Positions 17,501 through 25,326 of a stretch of DNA of 64,000 bases are shown piece after piece. Below the pieces are notes generated by a model. It ran no database searches and was not told the origin of the DNA. It saw only the letters and a program-made list of their open reading frames with translations. The DNA lies in assembly GCF_029624125.1 (NCBI RefSeq), contig NZ_JARSBN010000006.1:1-64000 (forward strand), written 5' to 3'. The first letter of the stretch is position 1; the number at the start of each line of letters is the position of its first letter. The stretch is from Winogradskyella marincola (GTDB lineage Bacteria > Bacteroidota > Bacteroidia > Flavobacteriales > Flavobacteriaceae). The translations under genes were made by a program, and so were the position numbers.

Positions 17501-17802
17501 GCTCCTACGATGATTAAAATCCAAGACACATGAAGAATTAGTATAGACCACTTTTCTTTTTTAAGAAGTTTGTAGCGTGAAATATTCCCTACAAAATTGA
17601 TAACAAAAAACACCATAATAGCCTCAAACCACCAGGTATTGTATATCAATGTTCTGGTGTAAGGTGTTGGAGATTGATCTGTTGGATTTCCGTAAGCTGG
17701 TGCATCTAGTATTGTACCAACAGCCATGGCAACGGCAAATACAATAAATAAAACAGCGGTAAGTTTGGTTGAAAAGAGGAAGTTTGCGATTTTCTTTTGC
17801 AT
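14521..17802 (-). CDS. ccsBA: Cytochrome c biogenesis fusion protein ResB-CcsA (CcsBA)
   Basis: A 1093-residue fusion of ResB (CcsB) and CcsA, the system II machinery that carries heme across the membrane and attaches it to apocytochrome c. Residues 1-470 are ResB-like, with helices near 7-27, 60-80 and 85-105 and a large periplasmic loop. The C-terminal CcsA part (about 790-1080) has the tryptophan-rich heme-handling motif WGWDPKETWALI near residue 1000 and external His residues. At residue 483 a Met begins a signal-peptide-like segment (MTTLLLLFSLAGFAQ), followed by a His/Asp-rich stretch. This looks like the relic of a formerly separate gene start at the fusion joint. I chose the ATG at 17802 over a TTG 30 bases upstream. 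Confidence 0.93.
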   Translation of the reverse strand: MQKKIANFLFSTKLTAVLFIVFAVAMAVGTILDAPAYGNPTDQSPTPYTRTLIYNTWWFEAIMVFFVINFVGNISRYKLLKKEKWSILILHVSWILIIVGAAVTRYIGYEGMLAVREGESESQFRSQKTYISGRILGDYEINGQLQQLPVMEEVDFSSRLDNKFERTYNYGGSQVTFKLKKFILGAEKDVVPNENGENYLKIVEAGADGNPHNHFLKEGEVSSLHNVLISLNKEQQGAINIINTDEGLFVKSPFEGEYMTMATGQTGTLAKDSLQPLILRSRYIIGNMQLVFPKPVTKGVFDVVKKPERLKGDDSGIVLEVSANGETKDVNIIGGPWTYYRVEEFKVGGLEFALRFGSRMEQLPFEVKLNDFISEKRPGTDIPRTFESKVTVIDKEQGDFDFHIYMNHVLDHRGFRFFQADFDKDEKGTILSVNHDRWGTYITYTGYMLLYFGLIAILFAKNTRFDDIRKRLKKLKEKKVKIMTTLLLLFSLAGFAQDHTQDDGHNHSQERPTKASLDSILKANITPKEHAGKFAKMVIQDYSGRMMPIHTYASEMLRKLSKHDTYEGLNASQIFLSIQESPMLWYNMPIIYLTPRKADSIRTIIGVDKDQKYVSLLDFFAENGRNKLGPYIEEAYSTQIPNGFQKEVKNTYDRLSLLSDVIEGRNIKIFPIPENDNNKWISSFEFKQGGYDEAIKDESYKAFVKNGFGYYLMTLDNAKQTGNFDNADKLLGDFRKTQQKYGSEVMLSDKKVESEILYNEYDIFKQLFSWYMYAATFLFVFIIVQIFYHKSKAINIIVKSLVGIVVVLFLLHTLGLIWRWYLSGHAPWSDAYESLIYVAWSLMLFGLLLAYNRQLLPKKVSFKSFVPFYGLFEKRSSDLTVAASAFVTSMILMIAHWNWMDPAIANLQPVLQGYWLMIHVSVIVASYGPFTLGMILGVVSLLLMIFTTKENKKRMEINIKELTIINEMALTVGLIMLTIGNFLGGMWANESWGRYWGWDPKETWALISIMIYAFVVHMRLVPGLRGRWIFNLLSILAFASILMTYFGVNFYLSGLHAYASGDQILSFEISAYTLSVIGVIATAAYFKHKKHYK

Positions 17803-17907
17803 AGTCTCAAGGGCTTTTTTTAAGCGCGTCAAAGATAATGCTTTTTAGTGGCTTGACTTTATTTTTAACTTCCCAAAAAGCGTTAAAATTCGCTAATGTA
17901 TTTTCAT

Positions 17908-18357
17908 TTATTTTGAAACCTGAGATTTTAAAAGTCGGTTTTGTTCTTCCATTAATGTTTTTAAATCAGACAACAACTGAATATCCTTTGGTGTAGCTAC
18001 AGTTTTATCTTTAGTGTCTTGAGCTCTGTTTCTTAGTTTATTCATAGCTTTTACAACGATAAACACGGTAAATCCTATGATTAAAAAATCTAAAAATACT
18101 TCGAAGAGTTTTCCATATTCAACAGCTACTTCACTTATTGTTATTGCACCTGAAGTATCGGTTACACCTTCTCTAAGAACTAATCGCTTATCACTAAAAC
18201 GTGCACCATCAGATAATAATGATAATGGAGGTAATAGTACCTGCTTTGCCAAGACATCTATAACTTTATTGAAGGCTGCACCAATGATGATACCAATTGC
18301 CATGTCCATCATGTTTCCTTTTACAGCAAACTCCTTAAATTCTTTAAGTAACTTCAT
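17908..18357 (-). CDS. mscL: Large-conductance mechanosensitive channel MscL
   Basis: A 149-residue MscL. The N-terminal amphipathic helix and first membrane helix read KEFKEFAVKGNMMDMAIGIIIGAAFNKVI, the pore-lining segment. The second helix is FLDFLIIGFTVFIVVKAMN (about residues 92-110). A periplasmic loop and charged C-terminal helix complete the usual layout. It releases solutes during osmotic downshock. A short intergenic gap separates it from ccsBA, which it precedes on the minus strand. Confidence 0.96.
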   Translation of the reverse strand: MKLLKEFKEFAVKGNMMDMAIGIIIGAAFNKVIDVLAKQVLLPPLSLLSDGARFSDKRLVLREGVTDTSGAITISEVAVEYGKLFEVFLDFLIIGFTVFIVVKAMNKLRNRAQDTKDKTVATPKDIQLLSDLKTLMEEQNRLLKSQVSK

Positions 18358-18407
18358 ATAATTTTGGTTTTAGGATATAAACCGACAAAAGTAATAAGAA
18401 GTAATCG

Positions 18408-18797
18408 TTATGTGTTTCTGGCTTCAAAAATTTTGAGATATAGAAATGTACCCATTTTGCGAGCTCTGCGTTTTGCATTTTCGGCATAATCGCCTTCAAA
18501 AAGTTCGTCAATGGTCTGGTACCACAGGTTTAACCAAAGTCCGAAATGCTCGTTTTTAATGCTGTGATTATGAGCTGCATCTACCTTAACATGAGCTTCT
18601 AAAGGATTGCCATAATAGCGCGTTTTTAAAAACAAACTCGATTCCCAAAACGTTGTAAGATGTTCTAAATGTGTATCCCAATCTTTAATGGTTGTATTAA
18701 AAAACGGTCCCAACACCTCATCTTTACGCACTTTAGCATAAAACTGCGAGACTAAATGATAAATATCTTCTCTGGTTTTAATATCAGATTTACTCAT
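18408..18797 (-). CDS. Group III truncated hemoglobin
   Basis: A 129-residue single-domain globin. The family layout is visible: a helix-B region FYAKVRKDEVLGPFF, the CD segment WDTHLEHLTTFWESSLF, and the F-helix region HVKVDAAHNHSIKNEHFGLWL with the proximal heme-binding His. Functions in the family include binding of oxygen or NO and protection from nitrosative stress. It is divergently transcribed from the DUF2520 gene, with 45 bases between start codons, so their promoters overlap. Confidence 0.88.
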   Translation of the reverse strand: MSKSDIKTREDIYHLVSQFYAKVRKDEVLGPFFNTTIKDWDTHLEHLTTFWESSLFLKTRYYGNPLEAHVKVDAAHNHSIKNEHFGLWLNLWYQTIDELFEGDYAENAKRRARKMGTFLYLKIFEARNT

Positions 18798-18842
18798 ACC
18801 TCAAAGTTATTCTTTTAATCTAAATCTTACTATTTTTACAGC

Positions 18843-19637
18843 ATGATAACAGTTACAATTTTAGGTGCTGGTAATGTTGCCACACATTTATATAAAGCGT
18901 TTAAAAACGCTAAGGATGTTACCGTAAAACAATGGTACAACCGTACTTACAGAGCTATTTCTTCTTATGCCAATGAGGTAGAAACTATTGACGATTTATC
19001 ACAGCTAAAAACTGCAGACATATACATTATGGCTGTTAGCGATGATAGTATTGCGGCATTATCTAAAGCCTTACCATTTGAAAACAGATTGATTGCACAC
19101 ACCTCTGGCAGTGTTTCTATCCATGATATGGACAAAAAAAATCAGCGTGCTGTTTTTTATCCTTTACAAACCTTTTCTAAAGATGCGGAGGTGAATTTTA
19201 GTGAAGTTCCTATTTGCGTTGAAGTTACCGAAAAAGCAAACCTTCAGTTAATGAAAGATTTAGCAGAAGCTTTAGGCTGTACAGCTCATAAGATAAATAC
19301 AGAGCAACGACAAACGTTACATCTTTCGGCAGTATTTATTAATAATTTCACCAATCAATTGTACAGAATAGCTCATGAAATTAGTGATGCAAAGAGTATT
19401 AACTTTGATATTCTAAAACCGTTGATACTAGAAACTGCAAAAAAAGTGCAAGATATGTCGCCATACATGGCGCAAACAGGACCTGCAAAACGCAACGATA
19501 AAAAGACTATAAAACGTCATCTAAAACAAATTGAAAACGAAGAGCATAAAGCTATTTATGAAATGCTAACCGCTTCTATAAAGAAAACGCATGGTGTTAC
19601 GACTAGGCTAAACAAACATAGAAAAGCAAAAAATTAA
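18843..19637 (+). CDS. Rossmann-fold and DUF2520 domain-containing protein
   Basis: A 264-residue protein. An N-terminal NAD(P)-binding Rossmann fold (TVTILGAGNVATHLYKAF, Gly-rich loop at residues about 7-12) is followed by a helical DUF2520 domain (about 130-255) resembling the C-terminal half of ketopantoate and pyrroline-carboxylate reductases. The substrate is unknown; a dehydrogenase role is inferred. It is the first gene of a forward operon running through kdsC to maf. Confidence 0.85.
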   Translation: MITVTILGAGNVATHLYKAFKNAKDVTVKQWYNRTYRAISSYANEVETIDDLSQLKTADIYIMAVSDDSIAALSKALPFENRLIAHTSGSVSIHDMDKKNQRAVFYPLQTFSKDAEVNFSEVPICVEVTEKANLQLMKDLAEALGCTAHKINTEQRQTLHLSAVFINNFTNQLYRIAHEISDAKSINFDILKPLILETAKKVQDMSPYMAQTGPAKRNDKKTIKRHLKQIENEEHKAIYEMLTASIKKTHGVTTRLNKHRKAKN

Positions 19638-19640
19638 CAG

Positions 19641-19665
19641 GTCACTGAAGCGTAGTCGAAGTGAC
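19641..19665. repeat. Intergenic palindromic repeat (GTCACT..AGTGAC)
   Basis: GTCACTGAAGCGTAGTCGA ending AGTGAC forms a 25-base imperfect palindrome between two operon genes. A degenerate relative (CGACTGCGCTCAAAGTGAC) occurs at 38870-38887. From memory this word is a dispersed intergenic repeat in many flavobacterial genomes. Confidence 0.6.
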
Positions 19666-19679
19666 ATATAAAGTAACAA

Positions 19680-20219
19680 ATGGATAAATCTGAAAATAAA
19701 AGCTATAAAGAATACCTTGTAAACATCAACACCTTTATTTTTGACGTAGATGGTGTATTAACCGATGGTACTGTTACCATTACTACAACGGGCGAAATGC
19801 TTAGAACAATGAGCATTAAAGATGGCTTTGCCTTAAAAACTGCTATTGATGCTGGTTTTAATGTATGTATAATTTCTGGTGGTTCTAACGAAGGTGTTCG
19901 TAAGCGTCTTCAAGGTTTAGGCATTACAGACATTTACCTTGGTGCACACAATAAAATAGAGCAACTCAACGATTATTTAGAAAAGAAAAACGTTAAAGCT
20001 TCTGAGGTTTTGTACATGGGAGATGACATTCCGGATTATCCTGTTATGGAACTTATCGGTTTACCATGTTGTCCGCAAGATGCTGCACCAGAGATTAAAG
20101 CCATTTCAAAATACATTTCACATAAAAATGGAGGAAAAGGTGCTGCCAGAGATGTTATTGAGCAAGTGCTAAAAGTACACTACAAATGGAATGGTAATTT
20201 TGACGCTAAATACGATTAG
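19680..20219 (+). CDS. kdsC: KDO 8-phosphate phosphatase (HAD family, KdsC)
   Basis: A 179-residue C0-type HAD phosphatase that converts KDO 8-phosphate to KDO for lipopolysaccharide core synthesis. Motif I is FDVDGVLTDG (residues about 19-28, two catalytic Asp). Motif II lies in IISGGSNEGVRKR (about 65-77), with a Lys in the AHNKIEQLNDYL segment. Motif IV is YMGDDIPDYPVM (about 112-123). The absence of a cap domain and the length fit KdsC. It is second in the operon, with a palindromic repeat between it and the DUF2520 gene. Confidence 0.92.
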   Translation: MDKSENKSYKEYLVNINTFIFDVDGVLTDGTVTITTTGEMLRTMSIKDGFALKTAIDAGFNVCIISGGSNEGVRKRLQGLGITDIYLGAHNKIEQLNDYLEKKNVKASEVLYMGDDIPDYPVMELIGLPCCPQDAAPEIKAISKYISHKNGGKGAARDVIEQVLKVHYKWNGNFDAKYD

Positions 20220-20253
20220 ATATAGGTTATAGTAGACAGTTGGCTATAAAGTT

Positions 20254-20766
20254 ATGGAGTCTTCAGAATATAAAAAAAGATGTAAAAATTTTAGAGATAA
20301 AGCCAGAGCTTCCTTTAACTATCTAATAGAAGAATTTAATTACGAATTAAAACACGAAAGTGATAGATCTAAATCTGACTCTATTATCGTTGATACGTTA
20401 ATTTACACAAACAAAAAAAGAAATAGAATCATCAAAATTTCTAATTCTTTTCATCCAAAAGACTATGGTTTTCAATTAACTATTCTAGATACTAGTCAAA
20501 TTCAAAATAAAGTGATGAGCGAAAAATTGCTGTTTAATACACTTTTAATAAACCAAGATGTTAATCAAAATCACATCGAACAAACCGCTGAAAAATTGAA
20601 AGAATATTACTCTAATGCAATTGAAGGAAAAACTTTTTTTGATGATGCTTTTGAATTTTCAACAGACGTAAAAAAGAAAGAGAAATCTATTCCTGTAAAA
20701 CACATATTAATTTGGGTAACTGTATATTTGATATTTTTACTCCTTCAATTTTTATTTAACAAATAA
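20254..20766 (+). CDS. Hypothetical protein with C-terminal membrane anchor
   Basis: A 170-residue protein without a recognised family. The first 145 residues are charged and soluble. The C-terminus is a single membrane helix (HILIWVTVYLIFLLLQFLF, about 148-166), so it is tail-anchored with its body in the cytoplasm. It sits between kdsC and another small unknown; the next gene starts 1 base after its stop, implying coupled translation. Confidence 0.65.
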   Translation: MESSEYKKRCKNFRDKARASFNYLIEEFNYELKHESDRSKSDSIIVDTLIYTNKKRNRIIKISNSFHPKDYGFQLTILDTSQIQNKVMSEKLLFNTLLINQDVNQNHIEQTAEKLKEYYSNAIEGKTFFDDAFEFSTDVKKKEKSIPVKHILIWVTVYLIFLLLQFLFNK

Positions 20767-20767
20767 T

Positions 20768-21082
20768 ATGGCTCGTAGAAGCAGAAGACATAGCACTGGT
20801 TTTGGTTATATAGGTTTTGGCAACAACCAATCTACTTTTAACCAAAAAACAAGCACTCCCTTTTCTGTTTATAAAGAAAAGCTAGATCTAGAAGCTCATC
20901 TCCATTACCAAATGGAGTTTATGCACAAAAATCTTACTAAAGAAGACAAAAAAAAAATAAAGAACAAAATCCGAAATCAAGAGCAAAAGCTTTTTAAAAG
21001 AACTGTTGCAATTAGCCTTATTATTTTTGGTTTTGTGGTATATGTTGCTTACTATTTAATTAATCAAATCCTTTCACATTAA
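20768..21082 (+). CDS. Hypothetical small protein with C-terminal membrane helix
   Basis: A 104-residue protein with a basic N-terminus (MARRSRRHSTGFGYIGFGN), a Lys-rich amphipathic stretch (THE KEDKKKIKNKIRNQEQK region) and one membrane helix near the end (TVAISLIIFGFVVYVAYYLI, about 78-97). No family is recognised. It has the same tail-anchored layout as the preceding gene and follows it immediately, so the two may act together. Confidence 0.65.
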   Translation: MARRSRRHSTGFGYIGFGNNQSTFNQKTSTPFSVYKEKLDLEAHLHYQMEFMHKNLTKEDKKKIKNKIRNQEQKLFKRTVAISLIIFGFVVYVAYYLINQILSH

Positions 21083-21091
21083 TCACTATAA

Positions 21092-22018
21092 ATGATTCAT
21101 TTTCTTAACCTCATTCGCTGGAAAAACCTTGTTATGATTGCGCTTGTGCAAATCTTAATTAGATATGCTCTATTACTTCCTTTTAGCGCAAGTCAAGGTG
21201 TTACAACTACTCTAAGTACTTTTACTTTTGCGCTTTTGGTTTTTGTAACTTTATGTATTGCTGCAGGAGGCTACATTATTAATGACATCTATGATGTTGA
21301 CACCGATAAGGTGAACAAACCAAACAAAGTTATCATTGATAAACACATTTCTGAGAAAGATGGTTACACGTACTTTATGCTACTAAATGTTATTGGTGTT
21401 GGACTAGGATTTTACCTTTCGCACCTTATTAATTACTCTTCATTATTTGTGGTATTTTTTATTAGTTCGGCTTTATTGTACATCTACTCCACTGCACTAA
21501 AACAAATGTTTTTAATAGGAAATATAGTTGTATCTATTGTAGTAGCGCTAAGCATTTTAGTAGTTGGTATTTTTGAATTAATTCCTTCTATGATGTCTTT
21601 TAAAAATGTAGCAAACATGCCTTTTTTAGAAATTATAAGAGACTATGCCATTTTTGCTTTTTTAATCAACTTTGTTAGAGAGGTTGTAAAAGATATTGAA
21701 GATATAAACGGAGATCATAAAGTTGGTATGCAGACCATGCCAATAGTTTTAGGCAGAGATAGAGCAAATAAAATTGCATTTGTATTAGCGCTAATACCGC
21801 TTTTTGCTGTAGTGTATTACATAATTACAACTCTATACACACAACAGATTTTAGTTGGTTACTTTTTAATTTTTGTTGTTGCACCACTAATTTATATTAC
21901 CCTAAAAATCTTTAACGCAGAGCAGCAATCGCATTATAAACATATTAGTTTGATGCTAAAACTAGTTATGCTTACTGGTATGCTTTCTATGAGTCTTTAT
22001 CCTTTTATTTTGAAGTAA
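21092..22018 (+). CDS. UbiA-family prenyltransferase (geranylgeranylglycerol-phosphate type)
   Basis: A 308-residue integral membrane prenyltransferase with about nine helices. The first Asp-rich motif is NDIYDVDTDKVNKPNK (residues about 65-80). The second is KDIEDINGDHKVGMQTMP (about 202-219). Both bind the Mg-diphosphate of the prenyl donor. The spacing resembles the geranylgeranylglycerol-phosphate synthase subgroup found in Bacteroidota more than MenA or UbiA proper. The acceptor cannot be decided from sequence. It lies in the kdsC-maf operon, 1 base before maf. Confidence 0.85.
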   Translation: MIHFLNLIRWKNLVMIALVQILIRYALLLPFSASQGVTTTLSTFTFALLVFVTLCIAAGGYIINDIYDVDTDKVNKPNKVIIDKHISEKDGYTYFMLLNVIGVGLGFYLSHLINYSSLFVVFFISSALLYIYSTALKQMFLIGNIVVSIVVALSILVVGIFELIPSMMSFKNVANMPFLEIIRDYAIFAFLINFVREVVKDIEDINGDHKVGMQTMPIVLGRDRANKIAFVLALIPLFAVVYYIITTLYTQQILVGYFLIFVVAPLIYITLKIFNAEQQSHYKHISLMLKLVMLTGMLSMSLYPFILK

Positions 22019-22019
22019 T

Positions 22020-22610
22020 ATGCTAAACGAAAAATTAAAAGATTACAACATCATTTTAGCATCTGCTTCTCCTAGACGCCATGCCTTTTTAAAGTCTATG
22101 AATATAGATTTTGAAGTGCGTCTTCACCCTGTTGATGAAGTTTATCCAGATACCTTAAAAGGTACTGAAATCACAGATTATTTAGCAAAATTAAAAGCTG
22201 AAGCCTTTAAAAGGCAACTCAAAGAAAAAGACATTTTAATAACAAGCGACACTATTGTTTGGTTAGACAACAAACCTGTTGAAAAACCAAAAGACAAGGA
22301 TGATGCCTTTAGAATGATAAAATCGCTTAGCAACAAAACCCATGAGGTAATGACCTCTATTTGTTTTACACAAACCAACCAACAAAAGCTTGTAAACACT
22401 ACAACCAAAGTAACCTTTAAGACTTTAACAGACGACGAAATCTGGTATTATGTAGACACCTACAAACCATTAGACAAAGCAGGTGCTTATGGTATACAAG
22501 AATGGATTGGAGCTATAGCTATTACTAATATAGAAGGCTCTTACAACAACGTTGTTGGCCTGCCTACACATTTACTTTACGAAACGTTAAATAGCATTGC
22601 TAAGCCTTAA
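22020..22610 (+). CDS. maf: Maf family nucleotide pyrophosphatase
   Basis: A 196-residue Maf/YhdE-type house-cleaning enzyme that hydrolyses dTTP/UTP or modified nucleotides to monophosphates. Family signatures are ILASASPRRHAFLKSM (residues about 11-26), ITSDTIVWLDNKPVEKPKD (catalytic Asp) and YKPLDKAGAYGIQEW (about 150-164). It starts 1 base after the UbiA gene and ends the operon. Confidence 0.93.
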   Translation: MLNEKLKDYNIILASASPRRHAFLKSMNIDFEVRLHPVDEVYPDTLKGTEITDYLAKLKAEAFKRQLKEKDILITSDTIVWLDNKPVEKPKDKDDAFRMIKSLSNKTHEVMTSICFTQTNQQKLVNTTTKVTFKTLTDDEIWYYVDTYKPLDKAGAYGIQEWIGAIAITNIEGSYNNVVGLPTHLLYETLNSIAKP

Positions 22611-22741
22611 GCAAATTGTAACTTTGTTAAGAAGCCTATAATAAGCACTTACCTATCAACAGATAGATAAAGTGAGTCGGTAAATAATTCTTATCAACAT
22701 CGTTAAATTACTGACAAGCAGTTTATTTAAATTTTAATTAG

Positions 22742-23665
22742 ATGAAAAAGTTACTTTACATACTCCCTGTTTTAGCATTGGTATTTCTAAGTTGTAAAGA
22801 AGCTGTTGAAACCACTTCTGAAATTTCGGAAAGTTTACGTCCAGACACCAAAACTAAAGAACCTGTAACCAAGTTATCGCAAGCATTTAAAGATTATTGG
22901 TATTCAGGCGAAGCAGAAATTACATCTTACCAACTAGAACAAGCACGCTATGGCGAAATAAGAAATGGAAAAGCGGTTTTGGTTTTTGTTACCGAAGATT
23001 TTTTACCAGACACACAAGTAAAAGCAGACAATTACAAGGAAAGTAACATCCCTATTTTGAAGCTAAATACTACCAAAGCCTTTAACACAGGCATCTATCC
23101 GTATTCTATAATGCAGAGTACTTTTTTTCCTGTTGCCAATAACCAACATGCTTTAAAAATATCTGCCTCTGTGCAAGAATGGTGTGGCCATGTGTACACA
23201 CAACTTAATAATCGTGATGATTTTGAAATTATTTCACACTCCTATTTTCAAGGTGAAGCTGATCAAAATTTCAACTTAGAAAAAACATGGACAGAAAATG
23301 AATTATGGACAAAACTCCGTATAGATCCTAACATGCTTCCGGTTGGAGAAATTGATGTAATTCCTTCTTTAGAATTCATACGATTAAAACATGTTGAACT
23401 TAAAGCGTACAAAGCCAGAGCTACTTTAGAAAAAGACAGTTATATACTTACTTTTTCAGAATTAAACAGAATTCTAAAAATCACCTTCAATCCTAACTTT
23501 CCTTTTGAAATTAATGGATGGGAAGAAACCACGAATAGTGGTTTTGGTAAAAATGCTAAAACACTTACAACTAAGGCTATAAAATTAAAAACGCTAAAAA
23601 CAGATTACTGGAATAAGAAAAGTAACAACGATATTATCTTAAGAGATAGTTTAAATTTGAGATAA
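22742..23665 (+). CDS. Lipoprotein of unknown function
   Basis: A 307-residue protein with a lipoprotein signal (PVLALVFLSC, Cys at about residue 18). The mature part includes GEIRNGKAVLVFVTEDFLP, a YPYSIMQSTFFPV segment and an EWCGHVY motif. Homologues are often labelled septum formation inhibitor Maf, apparently by carry-over from the adjacent maf gene; nothing in this sequence supports that. The function is unknown. It is preceded by 131 noncoding bases. Confidence 0.7.
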   Translation: MKKLLYILPVLALVFLSCKEAVETTSEISESLRPDTKTKEPVTKLSQAFKDYWYSGEAEITSYQLEQARYGEIRNGKAVLVFVTEDFLPDTQVKADNYKESNIPILKLNTTKAFNTGIYPYSIMQSTFFPVANNQHALKISASVQEWCGHVYTQLNNRDDFEIISHSYFQGEADQNFNLEKTWTENELWTKLRIDPNMLPVGEIDVIPSLEFIRLKHVELKAYKARATLEKDSYILTFSELNRILKITFNPNFPFEINGWEETTNSGFGKNAKTLTTKAIKLKTLKTDYWNKKSNNDIILRDSLNLR

Positions 23666-23682
23666 TATCACTTTATCTAGAT

Positions 23683-23690
23683 TATATTTG
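23683..23690 (+). promoter_or_regulatory. Candidate promoter -7 box for the MscS-like/CorA operon
   Basis: TATATTTG is a perfect TAnnTTTG, 22 bases before the start codon. A TTG at 23657-23659 gives a 23-base spacer, at the long end of the usual range. Confidence 0.5.
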
Positions 23691-23712
23691 TTTTAAAATA
23701 CAAATTAAAAAT

Positions 23713-24234
23713 ATGTCGGTTTACAAAGACGAATTAATATACACAGCTATAGTATTAATAATATTGTTAGTCACTAGAGCAATCATTGTACTTACGGTAA
23801 AAAAAATAGGACAAAAAAGCGGTACAACAGAAGCCAGAGCAGCTCTTATTGGCAGATATGCTACTGTAACTTTGGTATTACTTGCTCTATTGATTGAAGC
23901 TTTTATTTTTGGTGCTAAATCATCAGACATAACCCTTGTATTCTCTTCTGTTTTTGCTGTAATTGGTGTTGGTTTGTTTGCTGTATGGTCTATCTTAAGC
24001 AATGTCACCTCTGGTGTTATTATGTTTTTCTCGTTTCCGTATAAAGTAGGTGATAAAATAAAAATACACGATAAAGACTATCCTGTAGAAGCTATTATTG
24101 AAGATATTAGAGCCTTTCAACTTATTCTAAGAGAAGACAATGGAGATTTGGTTACCTATCCAAACAACTTAATTCTTCAAAAAGCTGTAACTTTAATGGA
24201 GAAAGATGCTTTAGACGATAGTAGTATTCTATAA
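23713..24234 (+). CDS. MscS-like mechanosensitive ion channel (short form)
   Basis: A 173-residue membrane protein with three helices (about 7-28, 48-68, 73-98). The conserved MscS pore and beta-domain stretch is present: LFAVWSILSNVTSGVIMFFSFPYKVGDKI (about 88-116), then DIRAFQLILREDNGDLVTYPNN. The C-terminal cage domain of full MscS is missing, so this is a minimal form. It is 3 bases from corA. Confidence 0.85.
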   Translation: MSVYKDELIYTAIVLIILLVTRAIIVLTVKKIGQKSGTTEARAALIGRYATVTLVLLALLIEAFIFGAKSSDITLVFSSVFAVIGVGLFAVWSILSNVTSGVIMFFSFPYKVGDKIKIHDKDYPVEAIIEDIRAFQLILREDNGDLVTYPNNLILQKAVTLMEKDALDDSSIL

Positions 24235-24237
24235 ATT

Positions 24238-25317
24238 ATGCTGAAAAAAAAGATTAAAAAGCGTACCCAAGAGTACAAAAAACATGTAGGACAAGTTCCT
24301 GGAACCCTTATTTACACAGGTCAAAAATCCGACAAAGATTTTCATGTTGAATGTTTTGATTACACTAAAGACCATATTGAAGAATCTGTTCTTCTAAACA
24401 TAGAAGATGCCATAAACTACAAAGAAACAGACTCTGTTACCTGGATAAATGTAGATGGTCTTAAGCATACAGAACAGATAGAAAACATAGGAAAACAGTA
24501 CGATTTACACCCTTTAGTACTAGAAGATATTGTAAATACAACACAACGTCCTAAAATAGATGAGTACGATGATTATCTTTTTGTAGTGCTAAAAATGCTC
24601 TATTATGATACAGACGAAAATATTATCATAGAACAAGTGAGTATTGTCCTCGGAAAAAACTACGTAATCACTTTTCAAGAAGCAGAAGGAGATGTTTTTG
24701 GATCTATACGAGAACGCATCCGATTGAGTAATGGACGCATTAGAGGCTTAAAATCCGATTACCTAATGTACGCACTCATAGATGCTATAGTAGATCATTA
24801 TTTTAGCATTATTGAAACTCTAGGCAATAAAATTGAAGATCTAGAAACAGAACTTTTTTCTGGTCATGCCAGAGAAAACATAAATATTGAAGTACAACAA
24901 CTTAAACGAGAAATATTAAAAGTTCGTCGTGCTATTTTTCCGCTTCGCGAAATTATAAATCGTATAGAAAAAGGCGAGCATCCTCTCATCTACAAACGCA
25001 CCATAACATATTACAGAGATATTTACGATCACTTAATACAAGTATCTGAAAACATCGACATCTATCGCGAAATGATCTGGAGTTTAATGGATATGTACAT
25101 GACTACCATTAGCAATAAAATGAACGAAGTGATGAAAGTCCTTACTATCATTGCCACCATTTTTATTCCGCTTACGTTTATAGCTGGCATCTACGGTATG
25201 AATTTTGAAAACATCCCAGAATTGCATTACAAATATGGCTATCATGTACTTTGGGGAATTATGATTTTAATGTTCTTGGCTATGCTTTATTACTTCAAAC
25301 GAAAAAAGTGGTTGTAA
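24238..25317 (+). CDS. corA: Magnesium/cobalt transporter CorA
   Basis: A 359-residue CorA-family channel. A cytoplasmic alpha/beta domain (about 1-240) and a long helix precede two C-terminal membrane helices. The selectivity motif YGMNFENIPE (GMN at about residues 321-323) follows the first helix. The final helix ends in KRKKWL. It mediates Mg2+ (or Co2+) uptake. The gene directly follows an MscS-like channel, an ion-homeostasis pairing. Confidence 0.95.
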   Translation: MLKKKIKKRTQEYKKHVGQVPGTLIYTGQKSDKDFHVECFDYTKDHIEESVLLNIEDAINYKETDSVTWINVDGLKHTEQIENIGKQYDLHPLVLEDIVNTTQRPKIDEYDDYLFVVLKMLYYDTDENIIIEQVSIVLGKNYVITFQEAEGDVFGSIRERIRLSNGRIRGLKSDYLMYALIDAIVDHYFSIIETLGNKIEDLETELFSGHARENINIEVQQLKREILKVRRAIFPLREIINRIEKGEHPLIYKRTITYYRDIYDHLIQVSENIDIYREMIWSLMDMYMTTISNKMNEVMKVLTIIATIFIPLTFIAGIYGMNFENIPELHYKYGYHVLWGIMILMFLAMLYYFKRKKWL

Positions 25318-25326
25318 CTTAGCTTG

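Noticed and set aside
22742-23665. Annotation as septum formation inhibitor Maf
   Set aside because: No Maf motifs; it is a lipoprotein, and the name appears to be borrowed from the neighbouring maf gene.
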